DNA of 64,000 bases, taken from positions 1,993,501-2,057,500 of the forward strand of contig JAZGTN010000044.1 of NCBI GenBank assembly GCA_037783415.1, given 5' to 3'. A program made the position numbers and the translations under genes. Under the pieces are notes generated by a model. The model saw only the letters and a list, made by a program, of their open reading frames with translations. It had not been told where the DNA came from and did no database searches. Below are positions 11,765-22,580 of this stretch, piece after piece (the first letter of the stretch is position 1; the number at the start of each line of letters is the position of its first letter). The DNA comes from Leptasterias polaris (taxonomy: Eukaryota > Echinodermata > Asteroidea > Forcipulatida > Asteriidae).

Positions 11765-12676
11765 CGAAATGAACACTGGACTGCAGGGGCTAGGCCCGGG
11801 ACCAGTGATTTTAGTTTTGGGCCAGTAAACTCACCCACAGTGATCTTGTGTTTTTCAGTGGAATGAAAGGCTACCTCATTGTGTAAGGCCAAGTAAAATA
11901 AATAACATGTTGCTCGTCCCCGCCCGCTCTGATTTTGGAGGCCGCACCGAATTTTTTGTTATTTGTTATTTAAAAAAAAAATTAAATAAAAAATCTTTGA
12001 AATCAATTTACATATTGAGAGCTATTTCAAATGTATCCTTTATTTTTATTTAGCAATTTCATCATCTTTCTTGCACGTAGGCCTACAAAAAACGCAATCG
12101 TGAGAAAAACCTCATTTTCTTCGAAACGTTTTGCCCTTCACGTTTGCATGCCACAGTTCTTTTTTGAACGAGATCTTTGCACCAGGACGTGATGCCACAC
12201 ACACAGAATAATTTTGGAGCAAAAGCAAGAAGCACTCTTGGAAAGAATAAAAATCTGTATCGAAATGGACACAGAAACACACATGGCAACTTTAAACAGA
12301 ATTTGAGGACGTACAGAACATGCTCATAAAACCATAAAATCATCTTCAAGTACGATATGGCGGCCATCTTAGACATGGTGGCCATCTTGAAAAAAATAAC
12401 AAAACAAATTGAAAATAACAAATAACAAGGGCCTCCCTCACCAACTTTTTAAAAAGTCAGGACGAGCAACATGTTATTTATTTTACTTGGCCTAATATCT
12501 ATGTGATAAAATCTGATAATAACTTTCAATTCTCTTAATAATATCAAACTAGGCTTATAAAAATGAGATCTACATTGTATCTAGTTCTCTTAGTGCTTTT
12601 TCAACTCATTTTGTTTCTGGTCTTGTAAAATAAATGTTTGTCTAGTAAACATTTTGAGCTACATTGTACAAGCCCT
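11765..12676 (+). repeat. Older dispersed repeat split by a transposon
   Basis: The left part starts GGGCTCGAAATGAACACTGG and the right part ends ACAAGCCCTGCAG. The related unit is seen in another order at 28850-29340 and 56930-57240. The middle, 11887-12492, is a younger inserted element. Confidence 0.5.
11887..12492. mobile_element. 606-bp PIF/Harbinger-like MITE (H2)
   Basis: Near-perfect inverted ends of about 35 bases, beginning GGCCAAGTAAAATAAATAAC. Flanked by TAA on both sides (11884-11886 and 12493-12495). Subterminal CGTCCCCGCCCGC and GAGGCCGCA motifs are shared with the element at 8188-9709. The longest frame (112 codons, minus) is not recognised. Confidence 0.8.
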
Positions 12677-12771
12677 GCAGTAAGAAATTGAGCCATGATT
12701 ATAGGGTTTTTCTTAGGATTTTATGGAGGGACCCCTTTTTGATACAAGGAGAATACGTAGACTCTTTATTC

Positions 12772-13250
12772 ATTATTGGTATTTAAACGCAGGGAGCATG
12801 ACACAGTAAATTCAGAACGTACAAATGATCTTCTCCCTCCTACCAGACGGGAGTCTCACGCCCGCAACCTGCGTAATGCACATCATTATTCTTACTTACG
12901 CACCAGGACATCACGATTCAAAAACAGCCCAATACCCTATTTCATCAGCTTGCTGAACAAGTAGAATATTTTGCTCTGTGTTCAGTTTTTAATAATCTTT
13001 TTTTTTAATTAGTGCCACCACCTCAAATCTGTGCTAGATTATTACTCGCATTTAGATTAACAATAAAACTGCCCGTGCTTACTTTTTACCAGTTATCTAA
13101 ATAGGGCCTTAATATTCCTTGTGAGCAGCTTTTTAATTTTTAATTTTTTCAATGTTTTTTTCAATGATTTTAATATTGTAAATTATCATGCAATTTGGCC
13201 TTCGGGTCACAATGTGATAATGTGAATAAAAATATACCAATAAAAACAAT
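12772..13250 (+). mobile_element. Non-LTR retrotransposon ORF2 C-terminus and 3' UTR fragment
   Basis: The frame 12776-12964 reads LLPPTRRESHARNLRNAHHY, then TRTSRFKNSPIPYFISLLN and a stop. This is the usual C-terminal pattern of non-LTR reverse transcriptase proteins. It is followed by an AT-rich tail ending in repeated AATAAAA near 13250. The 5' end is lost. Confidence 0.55.
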
Positions 13251-13273
13251 AAATAAATACATTAGTTCGTGCA

Positions 13274-13650
13274 TGGGTTGAGACCCAAGTGCCGACTGCT
13301 GAGATCAGATCAGATCATTGGAGAGTGAATTGTTACTCTAACCATGCTCAAACCTGCCAAGAATGAAAGGGCTCCAGACATCCAGAAGTGAAAATTTCTC
13401 AGGAATATATTTTGAGCATCTTCCTTATAAATTCCCTTGTGTATGACAACCAGTTGACATCAATAATGGTGAGACCCAAGTGCTGCTGCTGAGATCAGAT
13501 CATTGGAGAGTGAATTGTTTCTCTAACCATGCTCTAACTTGCCAAGAATTAAAGGGCTCCTGAAGTAAAAAAAAAAAATTCCTTGGAATTTATTTTGAGG
13601 TACTTCCTTATCCCCTTATGTGTATGAAAACTAATTGACATCCATAATGG
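13274..13650 (+). repeat. Two tandem copies of a unit of about 190 bases
   Basis: The segment beginning GTTGAGACCCAAGTGC and ending ATCAATAATGG (13274-13468) is repeated with moderate divergence and an A-run insertion (13470-13650). Confidence 0.7.
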
Positions 13651-14937
13651 TTAATTTATTTGAAAAGTGAATTTTTTGTAAACATTTTAAAGTTTGTCAA
13701 CATCCAAAACATCCGATGACATCATTCTGAGAAAAATGGGTCTGTACATTTTTGTACAGGGATGGTTTGGTTCATTCCTGACGTTTGTTGATATTCAATT
13801 AAAACGGCCTTGAATTATATTCAATTAAACCGTAACGGCATTGAATTTGACATTTTGACTGACAAAATATTCCTCCTTGGAAAGTAAATACCCATTTGTT
13901 GTTGAAATCTATTGCTTCAACTTTCGCTCTGAAAGAGTAGACTGCAGTTGAATTGCTGAATGGCGCTACCTGAGGTTGTTAAGGAGGCAGCCATGGTTGA
14001 GCAATTCTATAATTGCCTTAAAACGCAATTTATTCAGTAACTGTTTGTTCCCCTGGTATTTCATTTTGCACAAAATAGTTAATGGCCTGCCATTTCGACC
14101 CTAGCAGAGTCTTTCTTGAAAGCTAAATGACAACACAACACACATAAACAGGTAGGCCTAATGTACACATGTGTAACAGGAGCAGTCAAGTGGAAATAGA
14201 GAGAGAGAGAAGCAGAAAGCACACAGAAAAAGCAAGGGGTGAACAATGACTAAAGAGACAAAAGGGAGGTTTTGTTTACCTTCTTCTGATTATGAGTACA
14301 AATGATCATCCTGATTTTGAGTTTACAATCTCAAATTTGGACCCCCATGTCTCAATTTTATCTTAAACTTAGCATCTGGTTTTTTAGCATCGGGCCTCAA
14401 GAGGAATGGTAAATGTATGCATGCCTACTTTAACCCTCCTACTGTTCACAACATTTTCAAGTGAGTTGACCAACCATTTGAAACCATTCAACTGCCAAAG
14501 TTGTGTATGGTGGCACAACTGTGCACAGAACTAACTGTGTACTGTGTACATGCATTCCCTCATGGTATCATATTGCAAGGCTGGCATAGCTTATCTATCA
14601 TTCAAAACCACAGTGAATGGTATTGAATGGTCAGACAGCAAGAGGGTTAATATAATGAGTGCAGGCTGCCTGTACATGTAGGTTGCAGAAATGAATTACA
14701 CATGCCCCAGAATCTACTTTGTACACGTACATCAAGTAACTAAGGGAACTTTTAAGTTTTTCGGTGGATTTCATTGTCCACTTCATGGATCTTTGACTTC
14801 GCTCTTTGTGACAATCCCTGGCGATTGTTAGTTGAAAAAGCAGAAACTGGAATAACAACAGGACAGTAGACCGCATCTGGCATGTCATGGCCGGGCGGTT
14901 TGTTAATTTGTTTATTTATTATTAATTTATTTATTTA
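13651..14937. other. Intergenic, fragment of repeat G
   Basis: At 14075-14260 there is a decayed copy of the G repeat (CCTAGCAGAGTCTTTCTTGAA, then CAACACAACACACATA and a purine-rich GAGAGAGAG stretch). The remainder shows no gene or recognised repeat. Confidence 0.4.
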
Positions 14938-15036
14938 TCAAATAATAAACCACTAGGGAGACTGACTGGGTAAATGTTTAAATAATTTTGGGTTGAACAA
15001 AGAAAACTGACTAGAGCGGGATTTGAACCAATTATT
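14938..15036 (-). mobile_element. S1 SINE, inverted
   Basis: Minus-strand S1 body (AATAATAAACCACTAGG, then TTTTGGGTTGAACAAAG) followed by the B box GGATTTGAACC in inverse orientation. Confidence 0.6.
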
Positions 15037-15315
15037 CTGCTTACAAGTGAAGCCAAGGGTTCTCAGAAAAGCAAACTTAATCACTGTCTGAGCCAAGAGC
15101 CCTCTGATGGAGAAAAGATAGGGAAGGAAATCTCAGTAGATGTGGGAGGAAAACTCCATCTGAAGTGTTATTCCAGGGAAAACCCACGCTATCAGCTAGG
15201 GACAGAAACCCCAATCCGCAGTGCCCCGGTGGTATTTGAACCGGATTCCTAGAGGTGAAAGGCGAGGGAAGATACCACTACAGTCTGCCAGTCCAGCACA
15301 CTTGGCTCAAGCTCT

Positions 15316-15475
15316 GGTGTTTCTGATCAGCAGAGTGTGGGTTCCAGTCCTGGTCTTGACACTTCCTTAACAAGGGGTGATATTTTACACCGAATTGGTT
15401 GGTTGATAAGTAAAGTAGAATGAGAGCCCCCTATTGTTATCTGTATTATTATTATTATTTTGAGGTGTTAACAGG
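15316..15475 (+). mobile_element. tRNA-derived SINE, family S2
   Basis: Head with GTGTTTCTGATCAGCAGAG and GTGGGTTCCAGTCCTGG (B box), then ACACTTCCTTAAC and a short body ending in an (ATT)n tract. The same head and body, more complete, are at 30105-30513 (minus) and 63396-63778. Confidence 0.6.
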
Positions 15476-16264
15476 CCTGGAATTTCATCTTTGAGAGGGC
15501 ATTGCCATTTTCATTTTGCAAAGGGCACATTTTGTGGGACACTTTGGAAGAGGTAGTAAGGTTGGGTCCCGGTTAACACCAATGGCCTCAGTAGCTGTTA
15601 AGTAATTACAGGCCTGTGTTCTGGCTAGAGAGTAGAACACCTCTTGTTTGTATACATGTACATGTACATGTATTCTACTACAAATGTTTTCAAAACCGGT
15701 AGGCCTACAGTCTCAATACCTTCATTATCCAATCAATAAAGCAGAACGACTGGGACCAGTAGGCCCAAATGATAACAAGCACTATCAACAGCCTGGTCAG
15801 GCATTTCAATCTTTTCTATGTCTAAACATGTGTAGGAGAAGAGGAAATAGCTGGAATTGGGCCTCACTTCAGCCAAACTGCCTATAGTCTGTTGTTTATG
15901 ACTTCAAAACTGCACAATGAGCAAAACATACAGTGTAGACCTATTACACATGTAGTTAACTGTTTTTTAAATACAGTATCCACCACATAAATAAATAAAC
16001 AAATAATGGACATCGGTTTCTTTAAAACCTGTCATCAATGTAATCAGTTTAATGTCGAGAGAGGATGATACTGTCCAATGATGACTGTAATCCAAATTGG
16101 CATGGTTCCGGACTAGCTGACTAGAAAGTCTCACTGAAGGTTCTCTCCTGCACTTGCAGTTCTCATGGGTATACAATCCTCCAGCGCAGCTGCTGAAAGC
16201 TGACTCACATTTTAGTGTTAACCTACATGCCCTTTTCACCATTCTTGGGTGTAAGGGTGCATAA
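15476..16264. other. Intergenic, a short J fragment only
   Basis: A partial J repeat is at about 15476-15540. A run of ACATGT units lies near 15651-15675. No gene is seen. Confidence 0.35.
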
Positions 16265-16990
16265 GCCATTTTCACACGAGAATTGGAAACTTACGTCCAT
16301 CGTTTTGGGCGCCAGTTGTCTGTCCCAAAGGTTGCGTGCGATATCATGACAAACATTCACACGATGACACTTCGCGTTCCCAACGTCCCTAGTTTTCGTG
16401 AGTTCGCTACGTATTGGGTCAAAGGTCATCATTGGTTATTTATTAGTTCGCTGGTTCTCTGTCGGTGTCCCGTTTAATGTTACGTAAATGCGTGTAGGGT
16501 ACCATCGATCGTTTTCTCGGCGCGACATTTCTGCTTTTTCGTGCGAATTCTCAGTTTCCTGACGAACTCCGAAGATGAATGTAGCGGAAAGTGTTTTGTC
16601 AGAGATGGAAAGTGGAAATGCCAAATCCAAAAACAAAGGTAACTTAACATAATTTGCGACACGAACATTTCTTCCACCGACGCCATTTTAACGGAGGAAG
16701 GAATACTCGAACAAACAAACGACATTTCTCCCGCTGCGCATGCGTGATCGTTGTGTGATCGCATGGGACCTTGGTATCATAAACGTGCGTCGTTTCACAC
16801 GACCGATCTTGGCGATTCTAAACAGGGATGCGATTTTTGGAGGAGGTCTTGATCCCGGTTGTTTATAACGCGGGTCCCAGGTAATTTCATCACACGGATT
16901 CCTTTCACACGACGCAAATTTGCGATTTCATGACACCGATGCGATTTCGTTCTCAACGACCATGGTTTAGAAAGCTCGTGTGAAACGGGC
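16265..16990. mobile_element. CpG-rich block bounded by inverted TTCACACGAG ends
   Basis: Left end AAGCCATTTTCACACGAG, right end CTCGTGTGAAACGGGCT. The inside is CpG-rich and promoter-like: ATTGG near 16431 and TGCGCATGCG (NRF-1-like) near 16736. An ATG at 16575 opens 21 codons (starting MNVAESVLSEMESG) up to AAAG|GTAACT. On the other strand an ATGGCG at about 16689 opens MASVEEMFVS up to a possible donor. I find no downstream exon for either, so this may be a transposon carrying a promoter and first exon or only chance reading frames. Confidence 0.4.
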
Positions 16991-17279
16991 TATAGTGTGT
17001 TGTTTAAAAGGTAAACCATCAAGTGAAAGCCCATGCCTTAAAATTACATGGAAAGACCATGGCCTTTGTAGCAGCTTGGCATGGCCGTGGTACCCCTTCA
17101 AATTATTCCCACACACTTTTAAGCGTGTGGTCCATACCACCTTGTCCATATGCCATGTTTGTAGATAATTAATGAATAACGAATCGGCTGAAAGTAAACC
17201 TATCACTATCCTGTTTGTGTATTTTTGTTGGATTTATTTCATTTAAAATTATGCTCTCTAGGGATTCCCCAAAACAATA

Positions 17280-17526
17280 GGGCCCAATTTCGTGGCTCTG
17301 CTTACCGTAAGCAAAGAATCGGCGCTTACGGAAGCAGGGAATTCCGCGCTTACGTCAAGCATATTTCACAGGTTAGCAGGGAATTTTTGCTTGTGCGCGT
17401 GCGTAGTCCCTGTTACTAGGCATTCTTCGCTTATGTAGCGCATAAATTTGGCGCTTGAACAGTAAGCGGAGAATGGTGATCGCAAGCGCAGAATTACGCG
17501 GTAAGCAGAGCCATGATATTGGGCCC
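17280..17526. mobile_element. 247-bp MITE with GGGCCCAATTTC ends
   Basis: Inverted ends GGGCCCAATTTCGTGGCTCT and the inverse of GGGCCCAATATCATGGCTCT. The inside repeats GCTTAC/GTAAGC motifs. One base separates it from the next element. Confidence 0.75.
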
Positions 17527-17527
17527 A

Positions 17528-17720
17528 GGGCCTAATTTCATAGAGCTGCTTAAGCACAAAAAGTAGCTTATCACAACAAAATTTCGCTAACCAGAATAAG
17601 GTTACCAGCCAAACTACCATGTCACATGTACAATTTGTGACTGGTATCCTGCTCATTTCTGCTTAGCAGACAGCTGTTAAGCAATATTTTCTGCTTAAGC
17701 AGCTCTATGAAATTGGGCCC
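17528..17720 (+). mobile_element. 193-bp MITE A, copy 1
   Basis: Ends ATTTCATAGAGCTGCTTAAG and the inverse of the same. The body has AAGGTTACCAGCCAAAC and GTGACTGGTATCCTGCTCAT. It is the mirror image of the next element. Confidence 0.8.
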
Positions 17721-17746
17721 TGGTCATTCATGATGTGACATCACCA

Positions 17747-17939
17747 GGGCCCAATTTCATAGAGCTGCTTAAGCAGAAAATATTGCTTAACAATTGTCTG
17801 CTAAGCAGAAATGAGCAGGATACCAGTCACAAATTGTACATGTGACATGGTAGTTTGGCTGGTAACCTTTTTCTGGTAAGCATCCTTTTGTTGTGTTTAG
17901 CTACTTTTTGTGCTTAAGCAGCTCTATGAAATTGGGCCC
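17747..17939 (-). mobile_element. 193-bp MITE A, copy 2, inverted
   Basis: Same length as copy 1, opposite orientation, 26 bases away. Arms of about 193 bases with only a handful of differences would fold into a long hairpin. Diverged copies lie at 21195-21365 and 24350-24520, and interrupted at 31945-32350. Confidence 0.8.
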
Positions 17940-17954
17940 TGGGTTGGAATTATA

Positions 17955-18105
17955 CGGAGGCCATGAAGGCCTTAGCCTCCATTGCCTCAGCCTTAGCCTT
18001 GGTGCCCTTTCAAATGTTTCCCATTGACTTTAAGATTTTCCAATGGAAGTGCCCTTTGCAAAATGAAAACGGCCTTGCCATCTCAAAGATGAAATTTCAT
18101 GCCTG
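17955..18105 (+). repeat. Dispersed repeat J
   Basis: Starts GGAATTATACGGAGGCCATG, then CTTGGTGCCCTTTCAAATG, and ends AAAGATGAAATTTCATGCC. Confidence 0.55.
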
Positions 18106-18197
18106 CATCACTGGCTGAACAGGAACACAACCAAAATGTCTGAATTTCATCACTGGCACTTTGTTGTGGTGGCACAAGCATTTCTTTACATTTCTCG

Positions 18198-18786
18198 CAG
18201 GGTTCTGCCCACGGTGGTCGGTGCCGGAAAACCCGACCGGCACTCGTGATTCCCCGACCGGCACTCGCAGAATTTTTTCTTTTTCCGACCACCACACATT
18301 TTCCCTTTCAAAATATTTTGAACAACGTGTAAAACAAATTATTTACCAGTAAACAGTTTTATCCAAAGTTTCGAGTAGCCTACTTCTTTGGTTTGAGTCT
18401 ATTTTAATGATCCAGGATCGAGCATCCTCCCGCTACGATGTACAATATATCCAACGCACGAAACCTGCATTGATTTTGCAATGGTTTCCAGTCACGCTGA
18501 TTAGCTTTACGCTTGGAATAACATGATACCAGTTTCATCATGTTGCGAACCCTATTCTACAGCGTTTAATACAACGAAAATGAACTGCAGAGTAAGCACC
18601 ATGCTATAGATGCTGTAAATTGTTTTCCCATGGCGGTAAAGGCGTGCGCGCACTGAGGGCCTACATTCAAGGCACAGCTGCAGGGCGCACGTGTGTAACC
18701 ACTCCGTGCACGATCGAAAGGAAATTGAATTGACTGTACTAGGAAAAAAAAATTCCGGCACTAAACAAATCCTGGGCAGAACCCTG
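18198..18786. mobile_element. 589-bp transposon with CAGGGTTCTGCCCA ends
   Basis: Perfect 14-bp inverted ends, CAGGGTTCTGCCCA. Flanks are TTCTCG on the left and TTCTTG on the right, a 6-bp duplication with one change. The inside has CCGACCGGCACTCG twice in tandem near 18233-18267. No transposase is seen. Confidence 0.7.
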
Positions 18787-19012
18787 TTCTTGTTCCACCA
18801 GTGATGTCACACTTAATACATTATGAGCCAGGTTTTATTTTGACATATTCCTTGAGAGCAGTGTTTCAAAAAAAAATAAGTTTAACAAGATACTACGGCA
18901 CATCCAAAGATTTCTTTTCTATTCTGCTATTCCTGATATGTGCATAAAGGTATGTTTCTAATATTAATTTTGGGTTGAACCGAAGGAAATTTTTTTCTAA
19001 AGTGAGGGGTAC

Positions 19013-19106
19013 TCAATTTGTCTTTGTTCAACCAGAAAGTGAATTGAAGTTTTACTTAAAGAAGTCGGTTTCCCTCAGTGGTTTTTGTTACTTGATATTT
19101 GAAACG
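19013..19106 (+). mobile_element. S1 SINE tail
   Basis: TTTGTCTTTGTTCAACC through GGTTTTTGTTACTTGATATT. Confidence 0.5.
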
Positions 19107-19127
19107 CATCTCTTGAACGTTGGCTAA

Positions 19128-19526
19128 TAAAGGGTCTGTATTCGTTTCTTAATGACTTTGAAAATTAATGGCAATATAAACTTATGTGGTAAGAAGTACA
19201 GCAGCTTTCGATAGTATAAAGCATTTTGAGAATCCTTTTGCTTCGAAGTAATGTCTTTATGAAAAAAGATATTAGGTTTTATGCCCCAAAATTTAATTCT
19301 GAGGAACGTTTCTGTCAGAACTGTTTCTCAGATTGTGTATTCCTATAAGGAATATTCTTCCTCTGTGGACACATTCGCTCTGTTTTTTTAGTATATCTCA
19401 AATACGCGACCACCTTTTGAAGTGAAACTTTCACAGGTTAGTTTTATTGTATATATATCTTCATTTATATAGAATTAAAACAATCAAACGGTTCCAAAAA
19501 CCAAAGCTATACTTTGCCTTTTAGGC
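19128..19526 (+). mobile_element. MITE C, older copy
   Basis: Aligned with 25737-26103 through TCGATAGTATAAAGCATTTT, CTCAGATTGTGT, ACCACCTTTTGAA and TATACTTTGCCTTT. Ends are diverged. Confidence 0.6.
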
Positions 19527-20027
19527 AGTTTTTATTGCATCTTTTGCATCAATGGGAAACTTTTCAAGAAAATAGTGTCATCACTGTAGACCCTTGCACA
19601 GCGTGATCCTTGGAGTGGGTCTCCAGTTCCAAGAACTCGAGTCGTTTACATCACGTCTCCACAGTATGTTGACTTAATATAGGGCTTTTACATGTACCTT
19701 GTCAGCATACAGTGACCCCTGATGGTGAATCCAACAAGAGTGTGGCACTAATAACCAGAAGGATATGAACACCGGAATCAGGAAATTGCTTATTATTCTA
19801 ATGAAAATTCTGTCCACCACCCCCCCCCTTTCCCATGCTGAGGAAAGTTTGATAAGTTAGACACCCATACCCTACCTTTCATGTCCTGTTCATGACTTCC
19901 TCCTTGCGTAGATCTGTTCTCTGTCCTTTCTCTATGGTTCTACATATTGTGTGTTTTGTAAACTGTTCTTTTCGTTTATGTTGCAAAAACAGCCTTATAG
20001 GCCAATGTACATCGCCAGGTTAACTAC

Positions 20028-20391
20028 TTAAAGGCCCTATACACTATTGGGTAAGATCGAAAAACACAAATGTTCACAGATTCACACATAACTTACATGA
20101 TTTAAAGTAAGTAATGGTAGAAAGGGTTCCTTAAAATATTTCTGCCTAAAATGCTATCGTTTCTGAGAAATGAGTAAAACAATAGTTTTTATCGCGCGCG
20201 ATAATAAACTCGATGTTTGAAAAACAGAAAACACATAAGATCTCTTTTCACTATTTTCTCGTGACCTCGATGACCAATTGAGCTCAAATTTTCACAGGTT
20301 TGTTATTTCATGTATGTGGTTGATTACACAAAACATGAACACTGTCTGTGATTATTTTGTCAGCTCTACCAATCCTGTATAATACCTTTAA
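20028..20391 (+). mobile_element. 364-bp MITE B, TTAAAGG ends
   Basis: Starts TTAAAGGCCCTATACACTAT and ends AATACCTTTAA. The central palindrome TTATCGCGCGCGATAA is at 20189-20204. Confidence 0.85.
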
Positions 20392-20650
20392 CATGCATTC
20401 AACTGTTACTATTTGAACAAGACATAAGAAATAATTTATCTCATTTGTATTTATGGGTGTTAAGTACATGTATACATGGTACTTCATTTCTTCACAGAAA
20501 TAACAGGGGTTTCCAACAATTGAACATAATTTGCTTCATCAGGTTCTAACTTGAGGTATTAATATTCAATTGAAAAACTTGTCCGGTCCTAAGTTTACTG
20601 GCCCAACACTTAAATCACTGGCCTCAGGCCTGTGGTCCAGTGTAAAATTC

Positions 20651-21194
20651 AACCCTAACTCCCAAAAAAGTGTTTTTACTAGAATCCATCCCTAACCCAA
20701 CACATTCCAACAGCTTATAAATACTACCATGAGATGGGAACTGTACCCAGTGAAATCACACAGTACCCAACGTAACATAATCAAACAACTATCTTTACAC
20801 TACTTTGTGAAACATACTTTTATAAATAACAATAACAAATAAGTTGTACAATTACTTTTTGAAAATACCTAAATTTCAATGGTAGAGTCCATCCACCTGC
20901 CTTATGCATTGTTTGTTACAAAGTAAACATTAAGTAAACATTATGTAAGACCTATGGCAAGAAAAAAGGACAAGCACATAAATCTTGTACTACTACCATG
21001 TACATGTACATTTCACACATCCACCATACCCACTCAATCAAATTCCAACACCATTACTTGGCAGCAAGGATACACAATCCCACAGAATCAAACACCCAAT
21101 CCTAACTTCACTGTACTTAACCTACATGTGATGTAACAAAATTAAACACTTTGCCCTGCTTGAATTTGTAGGGTTAGGGATTGTTAGGGTTAAG
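20651..21194 (+). repeat. Duplicated element T with telomere-like ends, copy 2
   Basis: Matches 11082-11535 in order and orientation. It lacks about 95 bases of that copy and has an extra stretch at about 20795-20998. Ends CCCTAACTCCC and GTTAGGGATTGTTAGGGTTA as in copy 1. Confidence 0.7.
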
Positions 21195-21365
21195 CACCAA
21201 AAAGTAGCTAAGCACAACAAAATTATGCTCAGCAGAATAAGGTAACCGGCCAAAATACCAATACACAAAATGTACCGTTTGTGACTGGGATCCTGCTCAT
21301 TTTTGCTTGACAGGAAACTGTTAAGCAGATTTTGGATCTACTTCTTTAAGCACTTGGGATAAGGC
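21195..21365 (+). mobile_element. MITE A, diverged copy
   Basis: GCACCAAAAAGTAGCTAAGC, AGAATAAGGTAACC, GTGACTGGGATCCTGCTCAT and CTGTTAAGCAGATTTT match the order of MITE A. Confidence 0.6.
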
Positions 21366-21550
21366 CCACTGAGGAAACTAATTCCCAAAGGCTCTTTGAA
21401 GTCTATAACTCCAGGGGTTATCAAGTAGTTGACACGCAAGAATTGGATTCTATAGTTTCTGACCTTTTTCTTACCCTTAAATATCCAGCTTATAGAAAAT
21501 CCTGAACACATACAGTAACTGTGTCTGGAATTACATTGACATGGTTGAGG

Positions 21551-21747
21551 CAGAGCTACCAACTCTCCCTGATTCTGCAGAAACTTCCCTGAAAATAAAC
21601 CAATCTTTACACGTTCTGATGAACAAATTTGAAAATCTCCCTGATTATGGCAACCTTTTCCCTATTATGTTGAATGTAATTCTAAATACCTCCCTGGTTG
21701 GTGTACAAAATCTCCCTGATTGCAAGATGCAAATGTTGGCAGCTCTG
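21551..21747. mobile_element. 197-bp MITE with CAGAGCTACCAAC ends and 6-bp target duplication
   Basis: Left end CAGAGCTACCAAC, right end GTTGGCAGCTCTG. Exact flanking repeats TTGAGG at 21545-21550 and 21748-21753. Repeated CTCCCTGATT motifs lie near each end. It is inserted in a J repeat whose two parts resume on either side. Confidence 0.75.
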
Positions 21748-22203
21748 TTGAGGTCATGGAGGCCATGATCTCTGTTGCCCCTGGTCCTGGCCTTGGTTGC
21801 CCCTTCAAAAGTTTCCCATAGACATGGACTTTAAGAATTTCAAATGGAAGTCCCCTTTGCACAATCTGAAATTGTTTTGACTAACACCCACTCGGCAATT
21901 TCATGCTGTTTTCATCAAAATTGTTTACTCAGATACAGAACTTTCTTTAAAGGAAGTCTGGAAGGAAGGGGGTTAAATCCAGAGCCCAATCTCTCCCTCC
22001 ACATCTAGACCCACCTACAGGAACATTGTGTACAATAATGGTTGATGGTTTAGTAATTGGCCAATGACCTCCACGTCCATGACATCTGCATCATTCCTGC
22101 TAGTGTCTGATATACCTTTCACCAGCTCCAGTTACTGCAGTTTTTGTTGGAAATTATTGTACAATTTATTAGGAATTATATTCTTTCAAATTGAAGTGAA
22201 CTG

Positions 22204-22580
22204 TGCTTTTGGATTGGGCGCTTTTGGCTGTAAAAGCATTTGTTATGAAATATTATGGTTGGAAAGATTATTAAAAGTAGAATATAATTATTATTTTATC
22301 CCTCAAAATTGTGTGGTTTTCCTTTTACTTTGTGAACTAACATCGTCTGCCACTATTTTGTGGAGTCAAATATTAGGTTCGTGACAAAAGGGCAGACCGT
22401 CCAAAATTTGGTTCCACAAAAGGGCAGACTGTTTGTTCACAAAGTAAAAGGGAAAACCACACAATTTCGAGGGATATTTGTGTGAAGCCTTACATTCCAT
22501 GTTTAAAACATCTTTCCAACCACGTTCATTTCATAACGAATGCTTTTTTTTTAGCCAAAGCACCCACTCGAAGGCATTGT
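22204..22580. mobile_element. Foldback element, arms about 150 bases
   Basis: GTGTGGTTTTCCTTTTACTT on the left pairs with AAGTAAAAGGGAAAACCACA on the right. The outer parts (AAAAGCATTTGTTATGAAAT and its partner near 22535) also pair, with divergence. Confidence 0.65.
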
